DNA of 64,000 bases from Naasia sp. SYSU D00948 (GCF_017916515.1 NZ_JAFMTA010000001.1:372001-436000); one strand, 5' to 3'; shown: positions 40,507-49,820, counted from the first letter of the stretch. Numbers and translations are program-made. The notes: generated from the sequence alone by a model not told the origin.

Positions 40507-41712
40507 TCAGTCGGCGGCGGCGAGCTGCCCGCAGGCGCCGTCGATCTCCTTGCCGCGCGTGTCCCGGATGGTCGTCGCGACGCCGGCGGCGGTGAGGCGG
40601 CGCACGAACTCCTGCTGCACGTCGGGCTCGGATGCCGTCCAGATGGACCCGGGCGTGGGGTTCAGCGGGATCGGATTGACGTGGACCCAGCCGTGGCCGC
40701 GGGCGTTCAGCTTCTCCGCGAGGAGGTCGGCCCGCCAGCCGTGGTCGTTCATGTCCTTGATGAGCGCGTACTCGATCGACACGCGCCGGCCGGTCTTCTC
40801 GAAGTAGGCGTGGGCGGCATCCAGCGCCTCGTCGACCTTCCAGCGCGAGTTCACGGGGATCAGCTCGTCCCTCAGCTCGTCGTCCGGAGCGTGGAGGGAC
40901 AGGGCGAACGTCACCGGCACGTCCTCATCCGCCAGCTTGCGGATCGCCGGCACGAGCCCCACCGTCGACACCGTGATGTGCCGAGCGCTCATCCCGAGGC
41001 CCGCGGGCTGCGGCGCGACCATCGTCCGGACGGCGTGCATCAGGCGGGCGTAGTTCGCGAGCGGCTCCCCCATCCCCATGAAGACGATGTTGCTGACCCG
41101 CTCCGGAGTCGTCTCGCCCTTCCGCTTGCCGCCGAGCTCGCCGTTGGCGAGAGCGCGGTTGGCGCGCACGACCTGGTCGAGGATCTCGGCCGCGGAGAGG
41201 TTGCGGGTGAGGCCCGCCTGGCCGGTGGCGCAGAAGGGGCAGTTCATGCCGCAGCCGGCCTGCGAGGACACGCACAGCGTGATCCGGCCCGGGTAGCGCA
41301 TGAGGACGGATTCGACGAGCGCGCCGTCGTGCAGCCGCCAGAGGAACTTGATCGTGTCGCCCTTGTCGGTGCTGAGCCGCCGGACCTCGGTCATCAGCGG
41401 CGGCAGCAGCCCGGCGACGAGCTCGGCGCGGTTCGCGGCGGGCAGGTCGGTCATCTCGGCCGGATCGCTCGTGAAGTGCGTGAAGTAGTGGGTGGCGAGC
41501 TGCTTGGCGCGGAACGGCGGCAGGCCGAGCTCGGCCATCTTCGCCTTCCGCTCCTCGGCGGTGAGGTCGGCGAGGTGCACCGGCGGCTTGCCGCGCTTGG
41601 GGGACGCGAACTGGAGGAGCGGCCGGCCCTCCGAGTCGAGCTTCTGCGACCAGCCCTCGGTGGCGGGACGCACCTGGGGGCGCGCGGTGAGGGAGACGGG
41701 CTCGGCAGGCAT
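40507..41712 (-). CDS. rlmN: 23S rRNA (adenine(2503)-C(2))-methyltransferase RlmN
   Basis: A 401-residue radical-SAM methyltransferase that methylates A2503 of 23S rRNA and A37 of some tRNAs. The radical-SAM cluster CGMNCPFC is at about residues 150-160. The N-terminal domain has [50 protein letters not shown]-type strand and the C-terminal [15 protein letters not shown] with the methyl-carrier Cys complete the family pattern. TACCCT lies 6 nt before the ATG, suggesting a leaderless mRNA. Confidence 0.95.
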   Translation of the reverse strand: MPAEPVSLTARPQVRPATEGWSQKLDSEGRPLLQFASPKRGKPPVHLADLTAEERKAKMAELGLPPFRAKQLATHYFTHFTSDPAEMTDLPAANRAELVAGLLPPLMTEVRRLSTDKGDTIKFLWRLHDGALVESVLMRYPGRITLCVSSQAGCGMNCPFCATGQAGLTRNLSAAEILDQVVRANRALANGELGGKRKGETTPERVSNIVFMGMGEPLANYARLMHAVRTMVAPQPAGLGMSARHITVSTVGLVPAIRKLADEDVPVTFALSLHAPDDELRDELIPVNSRWKVDEALDAAHAYFEKTGRRVSIEYALIKDMNDHGWRADLLAEKLNARGHGWVHVNPIPLNPTPGSIWTASEPDVQQEFVRRLTAAGVATTIRDTRGKEIDGACGQLAAAD

Positions 41713-41750
41713 CCCTCAAGGGTACGCAGGAGGGGGTCCCGTTATTCCCA

Positions 41751-41851
41751 GCGCGGATCAGGAGATCCCGTGAGACACGCCGCCACCGGTCCTGAACGGC
41801 GCCGGATACGGCACGTGGATCCTGAACCGCGGCGAATCTCCTGATCCGCGC
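41751..41851. repeat. 101-bp quasi-palindromic element with 16-bp perfect terminal inverted repeats
   Basis: GCGCGGATCAGGAGAT (41751-41766) and its exact complement (41836-41851) enclose 69 bp. Inside are CGCCGC (41778-41783)/GCGGCG (41829-41834), a GGCGCC palindrome at the exact centre, and two copies of TCCTGAAC. It lies between the FMN reductase stop and the rlmN promoter. No duplicated flanking bases were found. It could be a REP or MITE-like repeat, a structured RNA, or an elaborate terminator. Confidence 0.6.
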
Positions 41852-41867
41852 AACTCCCTCCGCGCGG

Positions 41868-42443
41868 CTACGCCGTGCGCGGGAGGACCGTGAGCACCCG
41901 CTGGATGTGGTCGCGGAACTCCTCCATGTAGCTGCGGAGGAACATCTCGGTGTCCTCGCGGGTGACCTCGCCGTCCTCGCGGAAGACGTCCGGCGAGAAG
42001 TGGATGTATGCCTCGGGCGCGGTCATCTGGCGCGCATTGCAGAAGCTGAGGACGCCGCGCAGACTCTGCTGCGCGACCGCGGTGCCGATCTGGCCGATCG
42101 AGGCGCCGATGACCGCCGCGGGGATGTGGTCGAACGAGTTCTGGCCCCAGGGCCGGGATGCCCAGTCGATCGCGTTCTTGAGCGCGCCGGGGATCGACCG
42201 GTTGTACTCGGGCGTGATGAAGAGGACGGCGTCGGCTCGGCTGATCGCCTCCTTGAGCGCGACCGCCTCGGGCGGGTAGTCGGCGTCGTAGTCGGGACTG
42301 TAGAGCGGCAGATCCTTGATCGGGATCTCGGTGAACTCGAGCTCCTCGGGGGCGACCCTGATGAGCGCCTTGGCCAGGATCCGGTTGATGGACTTCGAGT
42401 AGAGGCTTCCGACGAAGTAGCCGACCTTGTACGTGGTGGTCAT
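41868..42443 (-). CDS. NADPH-dependent FMN reductase (flavodoxin-like)
   Basis: A 191-residue flavoprotein. FMN phosphate loop GYFVGSLYSKSINRILAKAL at residues 8-27; EIPIKDLPLYSPDYD; VLFITPEYNRSIPGALKNAIDWASRPW, the signature of the NADPH-dependent FMN/azo reductase family; and AAVIGASIGQIGTAVAQQSLR. Probably reduces quinones, azo compounds or chromate in the cytoplasm. The start has a short gap to the HNH gene, which is on the same strand but ends 101 bp upstream. Confidence 0.92.
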   Translation of the reverse strand: MTTTYKVGYFVGSLYSKSINRILAKALIRVAPEELEFTEIPIKDLPLYSPDYDADYPPEAVALKEAISRADAVLFITPEYNRSIPGALKNAIDWASRPWGQNSFDHIPAAVIGASIGQIGTAVAQQSLRGVLSFCNARQMTAPEAYIHFSPDVFREDGEVTREDTEMFLRSYMEEFRDHIQRVLTVLPRTA

Positions 42444-42544
42444 GTGAACTCCTTTACCTGCCTGCAGCGTGAGCGCGCAGTGGCCTGGGCACGACGCTAC
42501 GTCGCGACGCCGGGATGCAGGAGGGGTTGCGGTACGGGTCGGAG

Positions 42545-43936
42545 TCAGAACGGCGCAGGGGTCTCCGACCGACTCCGCTGGACGATCGGCCGGCTGCCCG
42601 GCGGTCCCGTCCGACGTCCGGGGGGAGGCAGCTTCGTCGCCGGGCGGCTGGTGTAGGTCCGTCCGGTGGGCGAGGTCCAGGTGATCGTGCCGTCACCAGT
42701 GGCGGACTGCGTCGCTCGCCATCGGCTGCCTCCTTTGAGGCGGTGGTGGCCGCGGCACAGATGCGCCAGGTTGTGCGCCACGGTCTCGCCGTCCTCGGCC
42801 CAGGGGACCGTGTGGTCGACGTCGCATCGGCTCGCCGCGCGGGTGCAGCCCACGAACCGGCACACCTCGTCGCGCACCCGGAGGTAGCGCCTGAGCTCCG
42901 CCGGCACGCGGTAGGTGGCGCGCCCGAAGGAGAGCGCGGCTCCCGTCTCGGGGTCGGTGAGCATCCGGAGGAAGCCGGTCGCGCAGCCCGCCACGCGCCG
43001 GGCGGTCTCACCGTCGATGGGCCCGTATCCCTCGAGGACGGCGGGAGCGTCGGAGCGCCCCATCGCGGTGAGGACGGGCACGTGGACGAGCACCTCCGGG
43101 CTCACCCCTCGCCTCGCCGCCGGGGTGGGGACAGGCTCGGTGCCCTCGACGGTCGGAAGCGTGACCCCGGCGGCGTCGATGAGGAGGTCGCGGAACACGT
43201 CCGCCTCGATCTGCGCCAGGGTGCGCTCCTCGCCGTCGACCAGGAGGCTCCGGGCCAGACCGTTCACGGCTGCGGCCGCGCCGATCGCCTCCGGCGCCGG
43301 CAGCAGGGCCCCGTACCACGCCATGCCGTCGGGAGCCGCTTCGAGAGCGGTGCGACGCTGCTGCGCCGCCTCCCGGTGTCGCTCCTCGAGGTCGGCAGGA
43401 GCGAGGTCGGCCCGGATGGTGGCGGCCACCTTCTCGAAGCGGGAGGGCACCAGATCGGCGTGCGGGAGGAGGCGCCGTTCGTACTCCCCCGTCAGGTTCT
43501 CGGGAAGCCCGACCGCCTGCTCGACCACGATCTGGGCGTGACGCTCGGTGAAGAAGGCGTGGTGCAGCCCGTCCAGCGTCGCCGGGAAGCGATGCACCAG
43601 GTCGCGCGCGAAGTCGAGCCTCCGCTCGGCCGCCTTCTCGTGCACGCGGAGGAGTGCCGCGACCTCCGCCCGGAGCTCGCGCCACGCCAGCGAGTCGCGC
43701 TGCGTCCAGCTCGCGCCGGTGAGCCGCTCGGTCTCGAGACGGAGATCGTCGAGGAACGAGAGCTCCTCGGCGATGAAGCGCGTCGTCATGGCGCGGCGCT
43801 CCTCGATCCGGTCCGCCAGTCGCCGCTCCAGGGGCAGGGCGTCCAGGACGGCGTCCAGCCCCTGCCGGTCGTCCTCCGCCCGCGGGTTCGAGTGCCGCCC
43901 CCACCACTCGGGGTCGATCGGCGGCTCCTCGAACAT
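42545..43936 (-). CDS. DUF222 / HNH endonuclease domain protein (13E12 type)
   Basis: A 463-residue protein with the large N-terminal DUF222 helical domain (residues about 20-330) and a C-terminal HNH nuclease: LRVRDEVCRFVGCTRAASRCDVDHTVPWAEDGETVAHNLAHLCRGHHRLKGG, with CRFVGC and HLCRGHH metal and catalytic positions intact. Such proteins occur in many copies in actinobacterial genomes, and some sit in mobile or repeat elements. The frame continues upstream, but ATG 43936 starts the recognisable region and follows GGAGG, though at very short spacing. Confidence 0.87.
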   Translation of the reverse strand: MFEEPPIDPEWWGRHSNPRAEDDRQGLDAVLDALPLERRLADRIEERRAMTTRFIAEELSFLDDLRLETERLTGASWTQRDSLAWRELRAEVAALLRVHEKAAERRLDFARDLVHRFPATLDGLHHAFFTERHAQIVVEQAVGLPENLTGEYERRLLPHADLVPSRFEKVAATIRADLAPADLEERHREAAQQRRTALEAAPDGMAWYGALLPAPEAIGAAAAVNGLARSLLVDGEERTLAQIEADVFRDLLIDAAGVTLPTVEGTEPVPTPAARRGVSPEVLVHVPVLTAMGRSDAPAVLEGYGPIDGETARRVAGCATGFLRMLTDPETGAALSFGRATYRVPAELRRYLRVRDEVCRFVGCTRAASRCDVDHTVPWAEDGETVAHNLAHLCRGHHRLKGGSRWRATQSATGDGTITWTSPTGRTYTSRPATKLPPPGRRTGPPGSRPIVQRSRSETPAPF

Positions 43937-44194
43937 GCCTCCATCGAAGCACCAGCCACCGACACCGCCTCCGTTCGCGCCCCCGGTTCTCCACAGCTCC
44001 GGAAGCCCGGTTCGACGATCCGCGGATCGAGTCGAGTGCGCCCTGCCGTCGAGGCGGGAGCGCCATCGTCGCGAACACCTCCTGCGCATGTGAGCAGTGC
44101 GCGGGCGGCACGCGGACGCCTCCCTCGACCCTCAGCCGGTTCTCGAGGAGCCCGGAGTCGGACGACGGACGACGCCGGCAGGAGAATGAGCGCG

Positions 44195-45094
44195 ATGAGG
44201 ACCTCCCCGCACTCCCGCCTGCTGCCCCCGCTGATCACGCTGCTCGGCTTCAATCGCGAGTTCTCCTCGGCGGAGGCGACGCTGCGCAAGGTCGCGCAGC
44301 AGCAGCTCCGTCCCGAGCCCTTCGCCCCTCCGCGCGCGCTCGACCGATCCGTCGACATCTCCGTCCACCGGCCCTACGGCTGGCCGGTCTACACCGTCAG
44401 GCCGAAGCGAGGACGGACCCAGCGGCGCGTGCTGTACGTGCACGGCGGCGCCTGGATCCACGAGATCTCGCCCTACCACTGGCGGCTCGTGGCCTGCCTC
44501 GCCTCGGCGGCCGGGAGCGAGTTCACCGTGCCGATCTACCCGCTCGCGCCGGTTGGGACAGCGGGAGCCGTCGTGCCCGAGATCGCCGACCTGGCCGCGG
44601 GGCTCGTCGCCGCCGCGGGGCCCGAGAACGTCACCCTGATGGGCGACTCGGCGGGCGGCACGATCGCGCTGGCCGCCGCGATGACGCTCCGGGATCGCGG
44701 GATCCCGTCCCCCGCCGAGCTCGTGCTGATCTCGCCCGCGCTCGACCTCACCCTCACCGATCCGGGGATCGCCCGGATCCAGCCGCGGGACCCCTGGCTC
44801 GCCGTTCCCGGCCTGCGCGCCGCCATCGACCTCTGGCGGGGCGACCTGCCGGTCGAGGATCCTCTCGTCAGCCCCATCTTCGGCTCCCTCGCGGGGCTCG
44901 GGCGCATCACCCTCTTCACCGCCGGACGCGACATCACGAACGCCGACGCCGCCACCCTCGTCCGCAGGGCGCGCGACGAGAGCCATCCGCTGGATGTCCA
45001 CGAGGAGGCGCACCTCGTGCACGTCCATCCGCTGCTGCCCATCCCCGAAGGTGCCCGAGCGCGGCGGGCGATCGCGGACGTCCTCCGTCGCTGA
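44195..45094 (+). CDS. Alpha/beta hydrolase fold-3 esterase
   Basis: A 299-residue esterase of the hormone-sensitive-lipase/acetyl-esterase type. The HGGAWIHEI oxyanion motif is at about residue 90, the nucleophile elbow GDSAGGTIALAAA, an acid in the GRDITNADA segment and the histidine in EEAHLVHVHPLL. An AGGAG site lies 10 nt before ATG 44195; ATG 44186 in the same frame is closer to that site than usual. Divergent from the HNH gene across 258 bp that includes a 14-bp palindrome CGATCCGCGGATCG (44016-44029), which may be chance. Confidence 0.88.
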   Translation: MRTSPHSRLLPPLITLLGFNREFSSAEATLRKVAQQQLRPEPFAPPRALDRSVDISVHRPYGWPVYTVRPKRGRTQRRVLYVHGGAWIHEISPYHWRLVACLASAAGSEFTVPIYPLAPVGTAGAVVPEIADLAAGLVAAAGPENVTLMGDSAGGTIALAAAMTLRDRGIPSPAELVLISPALDLTLTDPGIARIQPRDPWLAVPGLRAAIDLWRGDLPVEDPLVSPIFGSLAGLGRITLFTAGRDITNADAATLVRRARDESHPLDVHEEAHLVHVHPLLPIPEGARARRAIADVLRR

Positions 45095-45178
45095 CTCTCG
45101 CAACCTCCGCCCCGGGCCCCGCCCCGTGGGGATCGAGGACGCCGTCGAGCTGGCCCCACCCTCGCCACCCGCGGACCT

Positions 45179-45197
45179 CCCGGACGGCAAGTCCGGG
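45179..45197 (+). terminator. Hairpin between esterase and rhamnose mutarotase genes
   Basis: CCCGGAC-GGCAA-GTCCGGG is a perfect 7-5-7 hairpin 85 nt after the esterase stop and upstream of the mutarotase. It has no U tract, so it is a moderate terminator candidate. The rest of the 185-bp gap holds no gene. Confidence 0.5.
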
Positions 45198-45279
45198 TGG
45201 TGATGCTGACGGGGGCGACGCCCGGAAGAATCGGGACGGCGGCGCACGACCCCGCCGAGGCCGACCGAAGGAGAACCGA

Positions 45280-45594
45280 ATGCAGCGCGTCTGCTTCCTC
45301 ATGCACCTGAAGCCCGAGCGCGTCGAGGACTACCTGACGGCGCACGAGACCGTGTGGCCGGAGATGCTCGACGCCCTCCGCGAGACGGGATGGACCAACT
45401 ACTCGCTCTTCCTCCGGCGCGAGGACGGCCTCGTCGTCGGGTATCTCGAGACGCCCGACTACGAGCGGGCCACGTCGGAGATGGCGCGCAAGGAGATCAA
45501 CACGCGCTGGCAGGCGACGATGGCGGAGTACTTCGAGACGGGCCGCCCGGACGAGGCGGTCGAGGTGCTGGAGGAGTACTTCCACCTCGACTGA
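45280..45594 (+). CDS. rhaM: L-rhamnose mutarotase
   Basis: A 104-residue dimeric alpha/beta-barrel epimerase that interconverts alpha- and beta-L-rhamnose. It matches the family over its full length: MQRVCFLMHLKPERVEDYLTAH with His22 as catalytic acid, VWPEMLDALRETGWTNYSLFL, and WQATMAEYF near the end. An AAGGAGAA site lies just before the ATG. No other rhamnose gene is in the window, so it is either a stray member of a dispersed regulon or serves another sugar. Confidence 0.92.
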   Translation: MQRVCFLMHLKPERVEDYLTAHETVWPEMLDALRETGWTNYSLFLRREDGLVVGYLETPDYERATSEMARKEINTRWQATMAEYFETGRPDEAVEVLEEYFHLD

Positions 45595-45641
45595 GCCGCC
45601 GGCGAGCCGCCGCGGGAGCCGAGGTTCGCGGAGCAGATCAG

Positions 45642-45656
45642 CCGCTCGTGGAGCGG
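45642..45656. terminator. Small hairpin between convergent genes
   Basis: CCGCTC-GTG-GAGCGG, a 6-3-6 hairpin between the mutarotase and the HAD gene. Weak candidate for a bidirectional terminator. Confidence 0.35.
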
Positions 45657-45675
45657 GACGCGAGCGCGCTCGAGG

Positions 45676-46350
45676 TCAGCCGGCGGCCGACGACGGCAGG
45701 GACACGCGGAGCAGCCCGTCCCCCTCCTCGACGGCCGTGACGCCGGTGTAGTCGGCGATCCTCGGCAGGTCGGGCGCATCCGGGCTGACGTGGTCGCCCA
45801 CCACGACGACTCTCATGCCGGCCGCGAGCCCGGCCTGGATGCCCGCCTCGGCGTCCTCGAACACCAGCGCCTCCGCGGGATCGACGCCCAGCATCTGCGC
45901 CGCGAGCAGGTAGACGTCCGGGGCGGGCTTGCCGTGCGGCACGTCCTCCGCGGTCACGACGAACTGCGGGAGCCGCACTCCCGCGCCCTTCATCCGCGCG
46001 ACGGCGAGCGGCAGGGCCGCGGAGGTCACCAGCGCGTGCGACGTCACGGGGAGCGCGTTGAGGAACTCGACCGCACCGGGGACCGCCACCGTCTCGGCGG
46101 CCGCCCCGATCTCGAACTCCGTGAGCTCCTCGACCAGCGCGTCGATGTCGGAGCCGGGCGGGGCCCAGCGGCGGATGCTGTCCACCGCGCGGACGCCGTG
46201 GATGCTCGCCAGCACGACGTCGGGGTCCACGCCGAAGCGCTCGGAGAGCCGGTGCCAGGCGGTCTCGACGACGGCCGTCGAGTCGACGAGCGTCCCGTCC
46301 ATGTCGAAGAGGAGAGCGCGGGCGGGGAACGTGAGGAGCTGGGATGGCAT
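45676..46350 (-). CDS. HAD-family sugar phosphatase / beta-phosphoglucomutase-like
   Basis: A 224-residue HAD hydrolase. Motif I LLFDMDGTLVDSTAVVETAW (nucleophile and acid/base Asp), a helical cap, motif II LVTSAAL, motif III Lys in HGKPAPDVYLLAAQMLG and motif IV LVFEDAEAGIQAGLAAGM. The subfamily covers beta-phosphoglucomutases and 2-deoxyglucose-6-phosphatases. It begins 6 nt after the MarR stop, at the end of the gentisate operon. It might process the sugar released by the GH3 enzyme there, or the glucose 1-phosphate made by the distant GH65 enzyme. Confidence 0.87.
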   Translation of the reverse strand: MPSQLLTFPARALLFDMDGTLVDSTAVVETAWHRLSERFGVDPDVVLASIHGVRAVDSIRRWAPPGSDIDALVEELTEFEIGAAAETVAVPGAVEFLNALPVTSHALVTSAALPLAVARMKGAGVRLPQFVVTAEDVPHGKPAPDVYLLAAQMLGVDPAEALVFEDAEAGIQAGLAAGMRVVVVGDHVSPDAPDLPRIADYTGVTAVEEGDGLLRVSLPSSAAG

Positions 46351-46356
46351 CGCTCC

Positions 46357-46785
46357 TCATCCTCCCCGACCGTCGGAGGCGGCCAGCACCTCGGCGAGCA
46401 GGCGGGCGAGTTCCTCCCGCTCCTCCTCGCTCAGCCGCGACGTGAGGAGGTCGTTCATCCGAGCGACGCGCGGAGCCAGGAGCCGGTGCTCCTCCTCGCC
46501 GCGAGCGGTGAGGGTGACCACGTTCGCACGCAGATCCCTCTCGTCCCGTCGGCGCGCGACGAGCCCGCGTCTCTCGAGGCGCGCCACGAGGTCCGCGATG
46601 GTGGACCGGTCCAGGTCCAGGGCGTCGCCCAGCTCACGCTGCGACTTGCCCTCGTTGTCGGACAGGCTGGCGAGCACGCCGAACTGCACGCTCGTGGTCT
46701 CCGCGGAGACCTCGCGCACCCACGCCGCGACGTGTGCCTGGGCGGCACGCCGGATCAGGTAACCGGCGTACTGGCTGAGGTCCAC
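46357..46785 (-). CDS. MarR-family transcriptional regulator
   Basis: A 142-residue winged-helix regulator: LIRRAAQAHVAAWV, SVQFGVLASLSDNEGKSQRELGDALDLDRSTIADLVARLERRGLVARRRDERDLRANVVTLTARG. The DRSTIADLVARLE recognition helix and D-x-R-x-R wing are those of MarR. GTG 46785 has a GGGAGG site 8 nt upstream. It is co-transcribed with gentisate catabolic genes, a frequent arrangement for aromatic-acid-responsive MarR repressors, and is the obvious candidate to control the operon and perhaps the divergent importer. Confidence 0.9.
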   Translation of the reverse strand: MDLSQYAGYLIRRAAQAHVAAWVREVSAETTSVQFGVLASLSDNEGKSQRELGDALDLDRSTIADLVARLERRGLVARRRDERDLRANVVTLTARGEEEHRLLAPRVARMNDLLTSRLSEEEREELARLLAEVLAASDGRGG

Positions 46786-46823
46786 CCGGCCATCCTCCCC
46801 CGAGCGGGCCCCGCCGGCAGGAC

Positions 46824-47576
46824 TCACAGCCAGGTGGGCGCCGTCGGTGCCGGCTCGCCGTCCGCGGTCAGCACGCCGGCGCTTCCGCGCCCGGTGCCCC
46901 AGGTCACGAGCTGGACCGCATCGCCGCGGACGACGAGCGCATCCGAATCCGCCTCGTCGAGGATGCGGTAGGCGCGGTCCCGGTCGACCGGCTCGAGCAC
47001 GACGTTGCGATCGGCCGGGCCGCGCTTGCGCCGCCACACCTTCACGAGGTCCTCGAGGAGCGCATCGATCAGCTCGTTCGGGAAGTCGCGGAAGGTGCCG
47101 CCGTTGTCGAGGTCCACCGCGTGGATCCAGACCTCGCGCGTGCGCATCCACACCGTCTCCCGCACGGGCACCAGGCGCCCCTGGGCCGTGCGGACCTCGT
47201 GCGACCAGGCCTCCTCGGTGAGGTCGCGCCACTCGACATTCAGGTGCACGGCCGCGTGCGCGGAGAGGTTGCGGAGCGCCTCGATCGGCAGGGTCGCCCC
47301 GAACTCGATCTCGTCCTCACGCTGCGTCGGCGACGCGTACATGGGCGTCTCGACGCCCGTCGCCGCCCACTCCACGAGACGGGCGTTCGCTCTCGCGTTG
47401 TAGCCGACGTGGGCGACGAGGTGCCGCCGGGTCCAGCCGGGCAGGAGGGAGGGCGCGTCGAACTCGTCGTCGCGGAGCTCGTTGAGCTTGCGCGAGAAGT
47501 ACGCCTGACCCCGGCGGGCCAGCAGCAGGGCATCGGCCAGCTGCTGGTCGGGAACGCTGTCGGTGCGAGCGGGCAT
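46824..47576 (-). CDS. Maleylpyruvate isomerase, mycothiol-dependent family
   Basis: A 250-residue enzyme of the MDMPI/DinB-like family. The N-terminal four-helix domain has LNELRDDEFDAPSLLPGWTRRHLVAHVGYNARANARLVEWA, including the metal-ligand His in HLVAHVGYNA; the second ligands are in LNVEWR-type and REVWIHAVDLDNG positions. In Corynebacterium and Streptomyces such enzymes isomerise maleylpyruvate to fumarylpyruvate with mycothiol as cofactor. The adjacent gentisate dioxygenase and hydrolase make that role likely here. Confidence 0.9.
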   Translation of the reverse strand: MPARTDSVPDQQLADALLLARRGQAYFSRKLNELRDDEFDAPSLLPGWTRRHLVAHVGYNARANARLVEWAATGVETPMYASPTQREDEIEFGATLPIEALRNLSAHAAVHLNVEWRDLTEEAWSHEVRTAQGRLVPVRETVWMRTREVWIHAVDLDNGGTFRDFPNELIDALLEDLVKVWRRKRGPADRNVVLEPVDRDRAYRILDEADSDALVVRGDAVQLVTWGTGRGSAGVLTADGEPAPTAPTWL

Positions 47577-47591
47577 CGTCGTCCTCCTGGA

Positions 47592-49820
47592 TCAGGGAAG
47601 CGTCACGTCGACGGAGGCGGCAGCGGGATCGCCGGCGTGAGCCGCGGCCTCGAACCGGTACGCGCCCCGCGGATGCTCCCAGTTCCGGTTCCCGCTGACC
47701 CGCCGGGCGAGGGGCCGGAGCGAGACGTCCGTCTCGACGCTCGCGGATTCCCCGGGCTCGAGCTCCACCGTGGCGAAGCCGACGAGCGCAGGCACGGCGT
47801 CCTCGCCATCGGCGTCCAGCGCGCGGGCGTACCACTGCACGACGTGCCGCCCGGCCCGGTCGCCGGTGTTCGTCACCGTGGCCCACGCCGAGGCGGACTC
47901 GGGGCCGGTTCCCTCGACGCGCGCGGACGCGACCCGGAAGGTCGTGTAGCCGAGCCCGTAGCCGAGCGGGAACGCCGGGGCGATCCCGTCCCTGTCCAGC
48001 AGGCGCTGTCCGTGCCACCGGTCGTACGTGATGACGTCGGCGTCGCGGTCGAAGAACGGGAGGTGCTCCTCGCTCGTCGGGACCGCGAAGGGAAGGCGTC
48101 CCGAGGGGCTGCGGCGGCCGAGCAGGATGTCCGCGAGAGCGCTGCCGCCCTCCATCCCGGCGTACCAGGAGTAGAGGATCGCGGGCGGCTCCTCGCGCCA
48201 CCGGTGCATCAGGACCGCGCTGCCCGCGACGATGGCGACGACCGTGCGCGGGTTCGCCTCGGCGACGGCGAGGATCAGCTCCTCGTCCTGGGCGGAGAGG
48301 GTGAGGTGAGCCCGGTCCCCGCCGGCCGAACCGCCGAACGGCGAGAACCCGGCGTTCTCGCCCGCGAGCGCACGGCCCTTCGCGGTCATGCTTTCGCGGG
48401 CGACGTCGTCCTCGAGCGGAGGGAAGACGACCTGGAGGTCGGGCCGGGCGAAGATGCCCTTCTCGAGGAACTCGCCCTCGTCCTCGGCGGTGTAGCCCAC
48501 CACGACGAGCGCGACGTCGGCCCGCCGCGCGAGCTCGACGGCATCCGCCGTGCTGTCGGAGGACGGCCGAAGGACCTCGGTGTCGGGAAGCGCCGCCTGC
48601 AGCCCCTCGAGAGGCGTCACCACGTAGGGCGCGGGCACGTTGGACGACCCGTTGTCGCCCATGTTGGGCAGGTCGGCGAGACGCCCGAGCACCGCGATGC
48701 TCCCGGTCGCGCCGGGGTCGATCGGCAGGACGGGAGAGCCGTCCACCGGCTCGTTCCTCAGCAGCACCATCGATCGGGCCGCCACTTCGCGCGCCAGCGC
48801 GGTGTGCTCGGGCGAGGCGACCACGTCGAGCGGGATGTGCTCGTCGGGCGCCTGAGCGGCCCACCGCAGCTGCGCGCGGAGCACCCGGATGGCCGTCTCC
48901 TCCACCTCGGACCACTCCAGGTCGCCGTCGCGCAGTGCGATCGGCAGGCGGTGCGCCCGCTGCTGGGCGTAGGGCGCCTCGATGTCGAGTCCGGCGCGCA
49001 CGGAGGCGACGGGGTCGCGGAGGCCGAAGATGAAGTCGGAGATCGTGACGCCCTCGAAGCCCCACTCCCGGCGCAGGATGTCGGTGAGCAGCGTCCGGCT
49101 CTCCCCGCACCATTCGCCGTTGACCCTGTTGTAGGCGCTCATGACGCCGTCGGCGCCTGCCTCGATCACCCGGCGGAAGTGGGGCAGGTACACCTCGTGC
49201 AGCGCGCGCTCGTCGGCGTGCACGTCGACCGTGAAGCGGGCGTTCTCCATGCTGTTGAGCGCGTAGTGCTTCACGCAGGCCATGGCGTGCTCGCGAACGC
49301 CGCGGGTGAGAGCGGCCCCCATCTCGCCGAGGTGGACGGGGTCCTCGCCGTAGGTCTCCTGCGCACGGCCCCACGCGGGATGCCGGAGCAGGTTCACGCA
49401 CACACCCGCGAAGAAGTTGCCGCCCTGGGCCACGACCTCGCGGCCGATGACCTCGCCGACGCGGCGCTCGAGCTCGACGTCCCAGGACGCTCCGCGTGCC
49501 ATCGGTACGGGGAACGCCGTGGAGTGACCCATGACGACGCCGCGGGGGCCGTCGCTGAAGCGGAAGCCGGGGATGCCGAGGCGGTCGACCGCGGCGAAGA
49601 CGTAGGGCGTCCGGTTGTACCCGTCGGGCGCGGACCAGAACGGCTCGTCGCCGTCGAGGAGGCCGAGGGTCTCCTCCCGCGACAGCAGGGCGAGGAGGTC
49701 GCGGGCGACCTCGAGCGCCGGCGCACCCTCCCGCACCCGTCGGGCGGCGTCCGCGAAGACGCCCGGCTGCTCGGTTCCGGCCGCCGGCCGGCCGCCCGCG
49801 TCGTCCGTCCTAGTCGGCAT
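47592..49820 (-). CDS. Beta-glycosidase, glycoside hydrolase family 3
   Basis: A 742-residue GH3 enzyme without a signal peptide. The (alpha/beta)8 domain has FRFSDGPRGV, KHYALNSMENAR, MSAYNRVNGEWCGES and the nucleophile Asp in VTISDFIFGLRDP; the usual SDW is SDF here. The (alpha/beta)6 domain follows (about residues 370-580) with IAVLGRLADLPNMGDNGSS, and a fibronectin-III-like domain closes the protein. The ATG is 11 nt inside the preceding gene, so it is translated with the gentisate pathway genes, not as a stray neighbour. This suggests an aryl beta-glycoside substrate entering the cell intact. Confidence 0.92.
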   Translation of the reverse strand: MPTRTDDAGGRPAAGTEQPGVFADAARRVREGAPALEVARDLLALLSREETLGLLDGDEPFWSAPDGYNRTPYVFAAVDRLGIPGFRFSDGPRGVVMGHSTAFPVPMARGASWDVELERRVGEVIGREVVAQGGNFFAGVCVNLLRHPAWGRAQETYGEDPVHLGEMGAALTRGVREHAMACVKHYALNSMENARFTVDVHADERALHEVYLPHFRRVIEAGADGVMSAYNRVNGEWCGESRTLLTDILRREWGFEGVTISDFIFGLRDPVASVRAGLDIEAPYAQQRAHRLPIALRDGDLEWSEVEETAIRVLRAQLRWAAQAPDEHIPLDVVASPEHTALAREVAARSMVLLRNEPVDGSPVLPIDPGATGSIAVLGRLADLPNMGDNGSSNVPAPYVVTPLEGLQAALPDTEVLRPSSDSTADAVELARRADVALVVVGYTAEDEGEFLEKGIFARPDLQVVFPPLEDDVARESMTAKGRALAGENAGFSPFGGSAGGDRAHLTLSAQDEELILAVAEANPRTVVAIVAGSAVLMHRWREEPPAILYSWYAGMEGGSALADILLGRRSPSGRLPFAVPTSEEHLPFFDRDADVITYDRWHGQRLLDRDGIAPAFPLGYGLGYTTFRVASARVEGTGPESASAWATVTNTGDRAGRHVVQWYARALDADGEDAVPALVGFATVELEPGESASVETDVSLRPLARRVSGNRNWEHPRGAYRFEAAAHAGDPAAASVDVTLP

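Noticed and set aside
44016-44029. 14-bp palindrome CGATCCGCGGATCG between the HNH and esterase genes
   Set aside because: Several perfect 14-bp palindromes are expected by chance in 64 kb at this composition, and it is not AT-rich like the operators found elsewhere.
42515-45094. 859-codon plus-strand frame leading into the esterase
   Set aside because: Its first 550 codons are antisense to the HNH gene. Motifs begin only at the esterase start.
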